This document shows, piece after piece, positions 55,348 to 62,773 of a stretch of 64,000 bases of DNA (position 1 is the first letter of the stretch; every line of letters begins with the position of its first letter). The translations under genes were made by a program, and so were the position numbers. The stretch covers positions 2,728,001 to 2,792,000 of the forward strand of contig NZ_CP076019.1 in the NCBI RefSeq assembly GCF_018623055.1, in the 5' to 3' direction. Below the pieces are notes generated by a model. It did no database searches, was not told the origin of the DNA, and was given only the letters and a program-made list of their open reading frames with translations. The DNA is from Halorubrum sp. 2020YC2 (lineage in GTDB: Archaea; Halobacteriota; Halobacteria; Halobacteriales; Haloferacaceae).

Positions 55348-55370
55348 CGGAGTTTTAACTCAAATTCGAA
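55348..55370 (-). promoter_or_regulatory. Shared motif upstream of UspA, second copy (inverted)
   Basis: Read on the minus strand it gives TTCGAATTTGAGTTAAAACT plus CCG, matching 49691-49713 in 20 of 23 positions. It lies just upstream of the UspA TATA box (about -35 to -57 from the ATG), the position of a BRE or regulator site. Confidence 0.4.
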
Positions 55371-55510
55371 TAAATATTTAGGCGATCGATCCTGACAGTC
55401 CCTCCGGTGTCGAGGCGGCACTCCCCGGCCGAGTCCGCCGACCGAGCGGGACGCTGTCGGGCGACGGATCGGTCTCGACCAGAAGGGCGGGCGCGACCGC
55501 CGGAGAACGC

Positions 55511-55894
55511 TCAGTAGTCGGGCGCGTCGTCCTCGACTTCGCGCTTCAGCGAGTCGCGGCGGGACTTCGCGTCGCGACCGGTCGCCTCCAGGAGGAACTC
55601 GTTTTTCGCGTCGACGGCGTCCGCGGCGGCGTCGGCGTTGCCCTCGGCGATGACGTCCTCGGCGGGCCGCTCCTCGAAGTGGACCGCGAGCTTGTCCTTC
55701 TTGCTCCCGTACTCGGCCGCGCCCGCGACGATCCGCTTGAACACCGGGTTTTCGGGGTCCTCGACGACGTACAGCTCGTGGCCGTCGTACTCCTCGGTGC
55801 CCGTGACTTCGCCGAAGTACTCCTCGATGGATCCCTTCAGGTCCGGCATCCGGTCGTCCAGATGCTCGCCGCGGCGCATCTTGTACTGCTTCAT
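55511..55894 (-). CDS. DUF5611-family haloarchaeal protein
   Basis: Starting at the ATG at 55894, the 127-aa protein begins MKQYKMRRGEHLDDRMPDLK. MKQYK-MRRGE-x-L-D-x-R is a family signature I associate with DUF5611. The segments DGHELYVVEDPENPVFKRIV and KDKLAVHFEERPAEDVIAEG suggest a beta-alpha fold with a conserved HFEERP motif. It is soluble and acidic. The function is unknown. Confidence 0.75.
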   Translation of the reverse strand: MKQYKMRRGEHLDDRMPDLKGSIEEYFGEVTGTEEYDGHELYVVEDPENPVFKRIVAGAAEYGSKKDKLAVHFEERPAEDVIAEGNADAAADAVDAKNEFLLEATGRDAKSRRDSLKREVEDDAPDY

Positions 55895-56031
55895 GCCGCG
55901 ACCGTTCGAAAGGCCGGCGTAAACCAGTTTCGTCACGGCCGCTCGACCGCCGACGCGGCCTTTTTACCTGCTCCCAAGTTCGCTCGTCCGGCCCCCGAGG
56001 TCGCTCGTCCAACCTCCGTACCCCCGCTCGA

Positions 56032-57222
56032 CTACTGGGGCCGCTCGTCGACGTACCCGCGCTTACACTCCGGACAGATGTCGCCCGCGCGCATGGAGCT
56101 ACCGTCCGCGGCCCGGACCATCCCGCACTCGGGGCAGTAGTACTCCGTCGGCTCGTCGTCTCCCATCGTCTCCAAGTCGGGGCTCTCGCCGCGGGTGATC
56201 CCCGTCCCGCCCTCGCCGGCGTCGAACGCGACGGCCTCCGCGTCGTCGGGCGCCTCGACGTACTCCGTCCCCGCCGACTCGCCCTCTCGCTCCTCCGTAG
56301 CCTCCGGGGTGAGTCCGCCACCGAACTCGACGTCGGCCTCGCCGCCCTGCCCGGCCTCCGCGCTGAACCCCTCGTCCTCGCCGCCGTGGTCGGGCCAGGC
56401 GGTCCGCTCGTCGGCGTCGGCGTCCGCCTCGTCCACCGACGGCCACGCCCCCCGCTCCCGGTCGTCGGCCGACTCCCCGTCCTCGTCGAGAATCACGCCG
56501 TCGTCGCTCTCCGCCGCCGACTCGCCGCCCGACGCTCCCCCGTCGTCCGTGGACGTTCCGGCCGACGCTCCCCCGTCGTCCGTGGACGTTCCGGCCGACG
56601 CTTCCCCGTCGTCCGTGGACGTCCCGGCCGACGCTCCCCCGTCGTCCGCGTCCAGAAGCTCCGCGTCCTCGTCCGCTCGGCTCGCTGCCTCGGCGGACCC
56701 CGCCCCGTTCGCGGCGTTCGGGCCGTCGGTCGGACCCGCCGGCGCGTCGACCCCGTTCGGACCCGGTTCGGCGTCGGCCGTTCCGGGCCCCTCGTCGCCC
56801 GAGGGGCCGTCGTCGATGATCACCGCGTCGTCGGTCCCGGCCCCCGGCTCCTCGTCGAGCGTCACGCCGCCTCCGGCGGCCGCGCCGTCCTCGGCGTCGA
56901 CGCCCCCCGGCGCGGCGCCGGCCGTTCTCTCGGCGTCGCCCGGCGGTCCGCTCTCGCCCGGCGTCGCCGCCGACTCCCCCGCGGTCCCGCGGTCGGGTCC
57001 GGCCGCCGCACCGGTCTTGCCGGCCGCGTTCGCGGCGGCCTCGTCGGCCAGCTGTTCCATCGTCGTCACCTCGGTGTTCTCGCTGACGATCTGCGTCTCG
57101 CCGCAGCGAGCGCAGCTCTTCACCTCCTTGACGGTCGTGACGACTTCGTCGCCGTCCTCCTCGCGTTCCCGCTGGAGTTCGGGTTCCCCGAAGTCGTGTC
57201 CGAGCAGACACCTGAGTCCCAT
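56032..57222 (-). CDS. Zinc-ribbon protein with a long acidic linker (DUF7093-like)
   Basis: From the ATG at 57222 the protein is 396 aa. The N-terminus MGLRCLLGHDFGEPELQRER and a CARCGETQ zinc motif (about residues 36-40) form one ribbon. The C-terminus YYCPECGMVRAADGSSMRAG plus ICPECKRGYVDE forms a second. Between them lies a long disordered Asp/Glu/Gly/Ala linker. It contains tandem 11-residue repeats (GGASAGTSTDD, 33-bp units at about 56543-56640), whose number is likely variable. Two zinc ribbons joined by a tether suggest a scaffolding or nucleic-acid-related role; this is speculative. Confidence 0.75.
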   Translation of the reverse strand: MGLRCLLGHDFGEPELQREREEDGDEVVTTVKEVKSCARCGETQIVSENTEVTTMEQLADEAAANAAGKTGAAAGPDRGTAGESAATPGESGPPGDAERTAGAAPGGVDAEDGAAAGGGVTLDEEPGAGTDDAVIIDDGPSGDEGPGTADAEPGPNGVDAPAGPTDGPNAANGAGSAEAASRADEDAELLDADDGGASAGTSTDDGEASAGTSTDDGGASAGTSTDDGGASGGESAAESDDGVILDEDGESADDRERGAWPSVDEADADADERTAWPDHGGEDEGFSAEAGQGGEADVEFGGGLTPEATEEREGESAGTEYVEAPDDAEAVAFDAGEGGTGITRGESPDLETMGDDEPTEYYCPECGMVRAADGSSMRAGDICPECKRGYVDERPQ

Positions 57223-57424
57223 TGTGCCACCCTGCGGTGCCGAGGGTAAAAAACGCCCCGTCGGCGTCCGACGCTCGGCGTACGACCGTTTCGGGAGGAT
57301 CCGGCCGCCGCTCCGGGCCGACCGGGTCGTCGTTTCGGGAGGATCCGGCCGCCGTTTCCGGAGTCGCCCGTCGCGCCCCGCGGACACAGGCTCTTTGTGG
57401 ATCGCCGCTGTACCGTTCATCGAC

Positions 57425-57739
57425 ATGCCCACCGTATCCTATCAGGGCGAGGAGATCGAGTGCGAGAAGGGCGCCGTCTTGCGCGACGTGCTCAAGGAGG
57501 CCGGTCTCTCCGTCTACAACGGCAAGATGGAGCAGCTCAACTGCCGCGGCGCCGGGTCGTGCGGCTCCTGTGCGGTCCAGGTCGACGGCGAGGTCAGCGA
57601 GCCGGGCAAAAAGGAGAAGGCTCGCCTCTGGCTCCCGCCGCACCACCCGAGCCACGACGTCCGCCTCGCCTGCCAGACGAAAGTCGAGGGGGACGTCGAG
57701 GTGACGAAGGGCCGCGGGCTCTTCGGGCAGCACATCTGA
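57425..57739 (+). CDS. Soluble [2Fe-2S] ferredoxin
   Basis: The 104-aa protein begins MPTVSYQGEEIECEKGAVLR. The cluster loop is NCRGAGSCGSCAVQV with a later Cys in VRLACQTKVEGDV, giving C-x5-C-x2-C...C. This is a plant/adrenodoxin-type fold. The ending GRGLFGQHI is unusual but fits the family in haloarchaea. It would be a cytosolic electron carrier. It is divergent from the zinc-ribbon gene; the 200-bp gap between their starts carries partial repeats of GTTTCGGGAGGATCCGGCCG. Confidence 0.92.
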   Translation: MPTVSYQGEEIECEKGAVLRDVLKEAGLSVYNGKMEQLNCRGAGSCGSCAVQVDGEVSEPGKKEKARLWLPPHHPSHDVRLACQTKVEGDVEVTKGRGLFGQHI

Positions 57740-57963
57740 GAGGACGCGGCGCTCTCGTCTGTTTTTCACCCGCTGAGCGACGCGCTTTCACCCGTCGAGC
57801 GACGCGCACGCGACGAGCGACACCGCTCGGCGAGCGAGGCGCTAGTCGAGGATAAAATACGGCCGCGGCGAGCGTGAGCCCGCGGCGCGGACGAAAACGT
57901 TTGGTACCGTGTGTCAGAGTCGCGTTCGGCGTCAGCCGGACCGACCCACCTTCTCGGATCGGC

Positions 57964-58158
57964 TTACTGCCGAACGACGTTGGTCGCGCGGGGGCCCTTC
58001 TCGGAGGACTCGATGTCGAACTCGAGCTCCTGGCCCTCTTCGAGGTCCGGGCCGCCGACGTCTTCCATGTGGAAGAACACGTCGTCGTCCGCGTCGTCAG
58101 TCTCAATAAATCCGTAGCCGCCAGTGTCGTTGAAGAAATCAACCTTTCCGGTCGCCAT
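57964..58158 (-). CDS. cspA: Cold-shock domain protein
   Basis: The 64-aa protein begins MATGKVDFFNDTGGYGFIET and has RNP-1-like GYGFI and RNP-2-like VFFHM motifs. It binds single-stranded RNA/DNA and acts as an RNA chaperone. The length is exactly that of a single cold-shock domain. On the minus strand a TATA-like CCTTATCA lies about 27-34 bp upstream of the ATG. It is a monocistronic gene. Confidence 0.95.
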   Translation of the reverse strand: MATGKVDFFNDTGGYGFIETDDADDDVFFHMEDVGGPDLEEGQELEFDIESSEKGPRATNVVRQ

Positions 58159-58352
58159 TGCGAATAGAGGGAAGCCCCGACCGGTGATAAGGATTGCGAG
58201 TGTACAGTTACCACGACGCTCTGTTGACGTTCGCTTTCGAAATACCGCTGTTCTGCGGACGGTTACTGACCGCTTGCCGCGTTCTCGCGCCGAAAGCGAT
58301 CGGTCTCTGGAGTGTCTTGGGGGACTCTCCGACTGCGCCTCCCGACGCCGAC

Positions 58353-58359
58353 GTTTATG
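58353..58359 (+). promoter_or_regulatory. TATA box before a leaderless membrane protein gene
   Basis: GTTTATG lies 25-31 bp before the GTG at 58384. This fixes that GTG as the likely start rather than codons farther upstream. Confidence 0.5.
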
Positions 58360-58383
58360 CTTCCGGCCGCGAAAGCGGCGTCC

Positions 58384-58947
58384 GTGTCACGCACGCGTCA
58401 CGCGGACGGTCCCGCCCTGACCCTCCGGGAGAACGGCCCCGCGCTGCTGGTCCCGGCGGCGTGGGGCGTCGCCGCGGGAGCCGTCCTCGGTCTCGTCTCC
58501 GCGCACGCGCTGTTCGTCGCCCACGTCGTCATGAGCGTCCTCCTCGTCGCGTTCGTCGCCGCCTCGTGGCGCGACATGGCGACGGGGGTCCTCCGCGCGT
58601 GGAAGCTAGTGATCCTCGCGGGGACCCCGGTCACGCTCGCGGGCGTGGTCGGGTTCCTCGCGCGTAACGGCACCGCACCGGGCCTCGCGGCCGCGGTCCC
58701 GGCCGACGCGCTCCTCGCGGTCGCCTTTTACGGCTGGCTGCTGCTGCCCGCGCCCGCGTTCGTCTACACGGCCCTGCGCGACCCGGCAGTCCCGCGCTCG
58801 ACGGTCCACGGCGCCGCCGCCGCGTGTTCGGTCGCCGGCGCCGCCGTCGCCGCGCTCGCCGGCTCCGCCGTCGGGACCGTCGCCGGAATCGCGCTCGTCG
58901 GCGTCGGCCAGACCGCGGGGATCCTCGCCGCCACCGCGCTGTACTGA
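58384..58947 (+). CDS. Uncharacterised polytopic membrane protein
   Basis: From the GTG at 58384 the protein is 187 aa, with about five hydrophobic helices: near residues 20-60 (two close helices), 75-95, 105-130 and 140-185. The composition is Ala/Val-rich with few charged residues. There is no signal motif or catalytic residue set that I recognise. It may be a small integral membrane protein of haloarchaea; the function is unknown. It converges with the HAD-APH gene. Confidence 0.65.
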   Translation: MSRTRHADGPALTLRENGPALLVPAAWGVAAGAVLGLVSAHALFVAHVVMSVLLVAFVAASWRDMATGVLRAWKLVILAGTPVTLAGVVGFLARNGTAPGLAAAVPADALLAVAFYGWLLLPAPAFVYTALRDPAVPRSTVHGAAAACSVAGAAVAALAGSAVGTVAGIALVGVGQTAGILAATALY

Positions 58948-58985
58948 GCGCCCGCCGCGACGCTCGTACTTCCGCTCCTGCCCGT

Positions 58986-60710
58986 TCACCCGGTCGTCCC
59001 GTCGAGCGCCCGCCGGAGCGCCCGCCGGTGGAACTCGACCGCCGCCTCGCGGTCGACCGGCGGGTACCGCGGGTTCGTCACCACGCCGTCGCCGTCCACG
59101 ACCGCGCTCGCGACGGCCGCCGCGCGGGCCGCGCGTCCGCCGCTCGGGAGCGGGGCGACCGACTCGTAGCCGTCGCGGAACGCCCGCCGGAGCGGCTCGG
59201 CCTCGTCCGTCGGCACGTACCAGTCGACGACCAGGTGCTCCGCCTTCGCGACCGACACGCCCGGCGGCGCGGCCAGCGGCGCCTCCCAGTCGAGGACGGC
59301 CGTCACGGCGCCGCCCGCGACGAGGGCGTTCCCCGGTCGGAAGTCCCACGGGAACAGCCGCGGCTCGGCGTCGGTCTCGACCGGCTCCCGGAGCGCGTCT
59401 CGGAGCCGGTCGCGGAGGTCGTCGAGGTCGGCCGGGAGCCGCGCCGCGTGTCGCCCGCCGAACTCCCGGAGCCAGCTTTCGGCCTCGGCCGGGTCTCGCA
59501 CGGACAGGACGGCGTCGTGCCCGAGGGCGGACTCCGCGTCCTCCTCCGATCCCCCGACCGCGAGTCGCCCGCACCCCGAGAACCGGAACGCCTCGTGGAG
59601 CGACGCGAGGAACCGCCCGAACGCCCGGACGACCCCCCGCCGGTCCGCCGGGTCGAGGTCGACGAACGCCTCGTGGAGGTCGCGCCCCTCGACCAGCGGC
59701 GTGACCAGCCACCCCGTCCCGTCGACGGCCCCCTCCCCGACGGGGCGCGGGACGGGAACGTCGGTCCGCTCGCCCACCGCCCGCAACAGCGCCGCCTCGG
59801 TCCGGGTCGCGGCCGGCGTCGAGGAGTACTGGACGACCACCGGGGCCGCGGTCTCGAACCGCACCACCTCCGTCCGCTTGCGGTTCCCCCGCCCGAGCGA
59901 CTCGACGCTCGCCGGCGCCGCCCCGGGGCGCGCCTCCGCGAGGGCCCGGTCGCGGACCCCGTCGCTCACCGGTCCCCCATCCGGTTCGACGGCCTCCTTC
60001 TCCGTCTCGACCCCGCCTTCCCCCGTCTCGGCCTCGGATCCCGCTCGCAGCACCGCCGCGACCTCGTCGAGCGAGTCGAGGACGTAGTCGGGGCGGTACG
60101 GGGCCGCCGCGTCGTCGGGGTCGGCCCGCAGCCACGCGGACCGGAGGCCGGCGTTGTGCGCGCCGGCGACGTCGTGCCCCAGCGAGTTCCCGACGTACAG
60201 CATGCCGCTCGGCTCGACCGACAGCGCGGCGGCCATCCGCTCGAACGGCTCCGCGTGCGGCTTCCGACGCGGCAGGTCGCCGGCGTACACGACCGCGTCG
60301 ACGCGGTCGTCGATCCCGAGCGCTTCCACCTTCGCCCGCTGCCGGTCCTCGGGGCCGTTCGTGAGGACGCCGACCGGTCCCGCCGCGGCGGCGGCCGCCA
60401 GCGCGTCGGTCGCGCCCGGCAGGTACGTGACCCGCGAGTCGTCCGCGACCGCCTCGAACGCCGCCGCGAGGGCGACGGGGTCGACATCCCGCCCGTGTCG
60501 GGCCGCCAGCCGCGCGAATCCAGCCCCGAGGTAGCCTACCCGATCGTCGGGGTCCGGCGCGCCGTCGAGGAGGTCCCACAGCTCGTCCGGCTCGCCGAAC
60601 GGCTCGACGCCCGCGCGCTCGAACGCCCGGCGGTACAGGGCGTCCACGTCGCCGTCGTGACGGCACAGCGTGTCGTCGAGGTCGAACGCGACCGCCGAAA
60701 ACCGGCTCAT
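58986..60710 (-). CDS. HAD hydrolase fused to an aminoglycoside-phosphotransferase-like kinase domain
   Basis: The 574-aa protein has two domains. The HAD part (1-225) has VAFDLDDTLC with nucleophile D10 and D12, VGVLTNGPEDRQRAK (motif II) and YVGNSLGHDVAGAHNAG (motif IV). The C-terminal part (about 265-560) has an APH-like fold. FPWDFRPGNALV replaces the usual H-G-D-x-x-x-x-N loop, keeping D and N but not H. VLDWEAPL is the D-F/W-E metal motif. A kinase and a phosphatase in one chain suggest cycling or repair of a phosphorylated small molecule. A degraded catalytic loop leaves open whether the kinase half is active. Confidence 0.88.
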   Translation of the reverse strand: MSRFSAVAFDLDDTLCRHDGDVDALYRRAFERAGVEPFGEPDELWDLLDGAPDPDDRVGYLGAGFARLAARHGRDVDPVALAAAFEAVADDSRVTYLPGATDALAAAAAAGPVGVLTNGPEDRQRAKVEALGIDDRVDAVVYAGDLPRRKPHAEPFERMAAALSVEPSGMLYVGNSLGHDVAGAHNAGLRSAWLRADPDDAAAPYRPDYVLDSLDEVAAVLRAGSEAETGEGGVETEKEAVEPDGGPVSDGVRDRALAEARPGAAPASVESLGRGNRKRTEVVRFETAAPVVVQYSSTPAATRTEAALLRAVGERTDVPVPRPVGEGAVDGTGWLVTPLVEGRDLHEAFVDLDPADRRGVVRAFGRFLASLHEAFRFSGCGRLAVGGSEEDAESALGHDAVLSVRDPAEAESWLREFGGRHAARLPADLDDLRDRLRDALREPVETDAEPRLFPWDFRPGNALVAGGAVTAVLDWEAPLAAPPGVSVAKAEHLVVDWYVPTDEAEPLRRAFRDGYESVAPLPSGGRAARAAAVASAVVDGDGVVTNPRYPPVDREAAVEFHRRALRRALDGTTG

Positions 60711-60770
60711 GGGAAACTAGTGGCGCCGAGCGGCGAAGTCGGTTTCGGCGGCGGGCCCGTACCCCCGACG

Positions 60771-60941
60771 ATGACCGACTCCGAGGACACCCACGACTGC
60801 GAGACGTGCGGCGCGAGCGTCGCCGCCGCGGACGCCCGTCGCTCCGAGCCCTTCGGCGACCTCGATTCCGACACGTGGCAGACGCTGAACTGCCCGCATT
60901 GCGGCGACCGGCTCGCGACCGTCTTCGTCGGCGGCGAGTGA
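60771..60941 (+). CDS. Small zinc-finger protein
   Basis: The 56-aa protein begins MTDSEDTHDCETCGASVAAA and ends CPHCGDRLATVFVGGE. CETC at residues 10-13 and CPHC at 41-44 form a two-CxxC zinc ribbon. The start lies 60 bp from the divergent HAD-APH start. Such mini zinc ribbons are abundant in haloarchaea; the role is unknown. Confidence 0.75.
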   Translation: MTDSEDTHDCETCGASVAAADARRSEPFGDLDSDTWQTLNCPHCGDRLATVFVGGE

Positions 60942-61027
60942 GAGGGGATCGTCCCCGCGGAACCGACGCCGCTCACGAGTCGTGGTGACACCCCACACTA
61001 TCTACGTGTCCGGCCCGTAGTCGCCCC

Positions 61028-61321
61028 ATGGTCGACGCCGGTACGGTCTACCTCGTCGCCTCCGGCGCGCTGCTGTTGGTCGCGCTGGGCGTCGGGGCTC
61101 GGGTCCTCCTCGCCATCTTCCGTGAGGGCCGCGAGCGCAGCCGCAAGCGGCGCGAGGGGGAGATCGACCGGTTCACCGAGGACCCCGTTTACGACCGCGA
61201 CCCGCCGGACCCGGACGCCGACGGCTCCCGCCCCTCGACCTGTCCGCACTGCGGTGCGGAGAACGCGTCGGGGTTCACGTTCTGCCGCGAGTGCGCGGGG
61301 CCGCTGGGTCCGAACGGGTGA
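61028..61321 (+). CDS. Zinc-ribbon protein with N-terminal membrane helix (DUF7577-like)
   Basis: The 97-aa protein has a membrane helix near residues 7-29 (VYLVASGALLLVALGVGARV). A basic then acidic linker follows (EGRERSRKRREGEIDRF), and a C-terminal CPHCGAENASGFTFCRECAG ribbon. The positive-inside rule puts the zinc ribbon in the cytoplasm. A role in anchoring or signalling is possible but unknown. The tRNA-Phe fragment array begins about 40 bp after the stop. Confidence 0.78.
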   Translation: MVDAGTVYLVASGALLLVALGVGARVLLAIFREGRERSRKRREGEIDRFTEDPVYDRDPPDPDADGSRPSTCPHCGAENASGFTFCRECAGPLGPNG

Positions 61322-61357
61322 CTGGCTCCTTCGGTCGTCGCTCGCGGGCTTAGAACG

Positions 61358-61750
61358 TGCCGCCTCCCCGATTTGAACTCGTCGAGACGCTCGAACTCGC
61401 GACTCGTCTGCTCAAATCGGTCGGGAGCATTTTCGCTGCTCACAGCTCGGTCGCTGCGCTCCCTCGTCGGTTCGCAGGAAAATGCCGCCTCCCCGATTTG
61501 AAACGCGTGAGACTCCCTTCGGTCGTCTCACTGTTCCCCGCTCGCTACGCTCGCGGGGACGGGGGACAGCTCGATCTTCAATCAAGGCTAACGAACGCGG
61601 ATCCCGCTGAAAAGCCATACCGCCTCCCCGATTTGAACTCCGGAAGACGTGCTCGCTTCGCTGCGCGCGACTTCCGTGCTCAAATCGGTCGGGAGCATTT
61701 TCGCTGCTCACAGCTCGGTCGCTGCGCTCCCTCGTCGGTTCGCAGGAAAA
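61358..61750 (-). repeat. Array of tRNA-Phe 3'-half fragments and hairpins downstream of tRNA-Phe
   Basis: TGCCGCCTCCCCGATTTGAA, which is the tRNA 3' end, recurs at 61358-61377, 61483-61502 and (with one change) 61618-61637, besides the intact gene at 61751-61770. A 94-bp block is identical at 61409-61502 and 61677-61770. At 61560-61580 a further fragment continues the second copy into the anticodon arm, after a 57-bp insert holding two hairpins. There is no integrase gene or open frame here. Confidence 0.85.
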
Positions 61751-61824
61751 TGCCGCCTCCCCGATTTGAACGGGGGACAGCTCGATCTTCAGTCGAGTGC
61801 TCTCCCAGTCTGAGCTAAGGCGGC
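61751..61824 (-). tRNA. tRNA-Phe (anticodon GAA)
   Basis: This is a complete 74-nt tRNA. The acceptor is GCCGCCT with AGGCGGC, and the discriminator is A. The D arm is AGCTCAGACTGGGAGAGC. The anticodon stem CTCGA/TCGAG encloses CTGAAGA (anticodon GAA). The T arm is CCCCG-TTCAAAT-CGGGG. There is no encoded CCA and no intron. Its 3' half is the source of the repeated fragments beside it. Confidence 0.97.
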
Positions 61825-62031
61825 TCGCACTCGCATCAACGCCGATTCGAGACAAAAGGATTTCGAAAGGTCGCGGGCGGATCTCCCTCGTCCCGCTCGC
61901 GTCGCGTGAATCCGGCTCGCGCGGTCCGCGAGGACCGTCAGGTATCGGACGATATCGCCGGCGATCCGGGGCGACGGCGCGGATCGTCGTTTTCGCAACG
62001 GCTCCGTCCGTCGCGACCCTTCGTCCTCTCG

Positions 62032-62646
62032 ATGCCGTCGCACGACCACGACCACGACGATCACGACACGCACCGCGAGAAACTCGACGCCGCCGTCGAC
62101 GAGCGAAGCGACTGGGCGCGCCGCCGCCGCGAGGGGATCCCGACCGACGAGAACCTCCTCGTCGTCGCCTGTATGGACGAGCGAATCCCGATCGAGGAGG
62201 CGCTCGGCATCGACTTGGGCGACGCGCAGGTGTTCCGCAACGCGGGCGGGAAGGTGACCGACGACGTGATCCGCTCGGCCGCGCTCACGACGAACTTCTT
62301 CGACACCGACGAGATCGTCGTGATCAACCACACCGACTGCGGGATGATGAGCGCCCCCGACGAGGCGGTCCGCGAGGGCCTCGAAGCGCAGGCCGGCGAC
62401 CTCGACGCCGCCGACCTCGACCCCTCGCTGCCGGAGCTGACCGTCGGGGACGCCGACCTCCTCGACTGGGTGAAGATGACCGACGACATCGACGCCGCCT
62501 GCGCCGCGCAGGTCGAGTACCTCCGCGAGTCGGAGTTCATCCCGGACGACACGACCGTCTCCGGCTACGTCTACGAGGTCGAGTCCGGCGAACTCCGCCG
62601 TCCCGACGAGCGCATCGCCGAGGAGATCAGCGAGCGCCGGGCCTGA
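62032..62646 (+). CDS. Beta-class carbonic anhydrase
   Basis: From the ATG at 62032 (MPSHDHDHDDHDTHREKLDA) the protein is 204 aa. The zinc site is C47, H100 and C103, in VVACMDERI and VINHTDCGM; D49 and R51 form the catalytic dyad. This is the compact Methanothermobacter Cab-like beta type. The His/Asp-rich N-terminus could bind metal. It interconverts CO2 and bicarbonate in the cytosol. A longer reading frame to 61906 is not favoured because the preceding region lacks haloarchaeal composition. Confidence 0.9.
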   Translation: MPSHDHDHDDHDTHREKLDAAVDERSDWARRRREGIPTDENLLVVACMDERIPIEEALGIDLGDAQVFRNAGGKVTDDVIRSAALTTNFFDTDEIVVINHTDCGMMSAPDEAVREGLEAQAGDLDAADLDPSLPELTVGDADLLDWVKMTDDIDAACAAQVEYLRESEFIPDDTTVSGYVYEVESGELRRPDERIAEEISERRA

Positions 62647-62707
62647 CCACGGCCGCGAGAGCTCGACTCGCCGCCCGGCGCCGCCTCCCGCCGCCCGAGG
62701 TGTGACG

Positions 62708-62715
62708 TTTTTATG
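62708..62715 (+). promoter_or_regulatory. TATA box of the cytosine methyltransferase gene
   Basis: TTTTTATG lies 25-32 bp before an ATG at 62740. Transcription would begin near 62736-62740, leaving a leader of about 35-45 nt before the GTG codons that open the methyltransferase frame. Confidence 0.5.
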
Positions 62716-62773
62716 CGCCCGCGGCGAACCGAGCGACAGATGGACCGAGCACGCACGCCCGCCCCGGCGCGAG

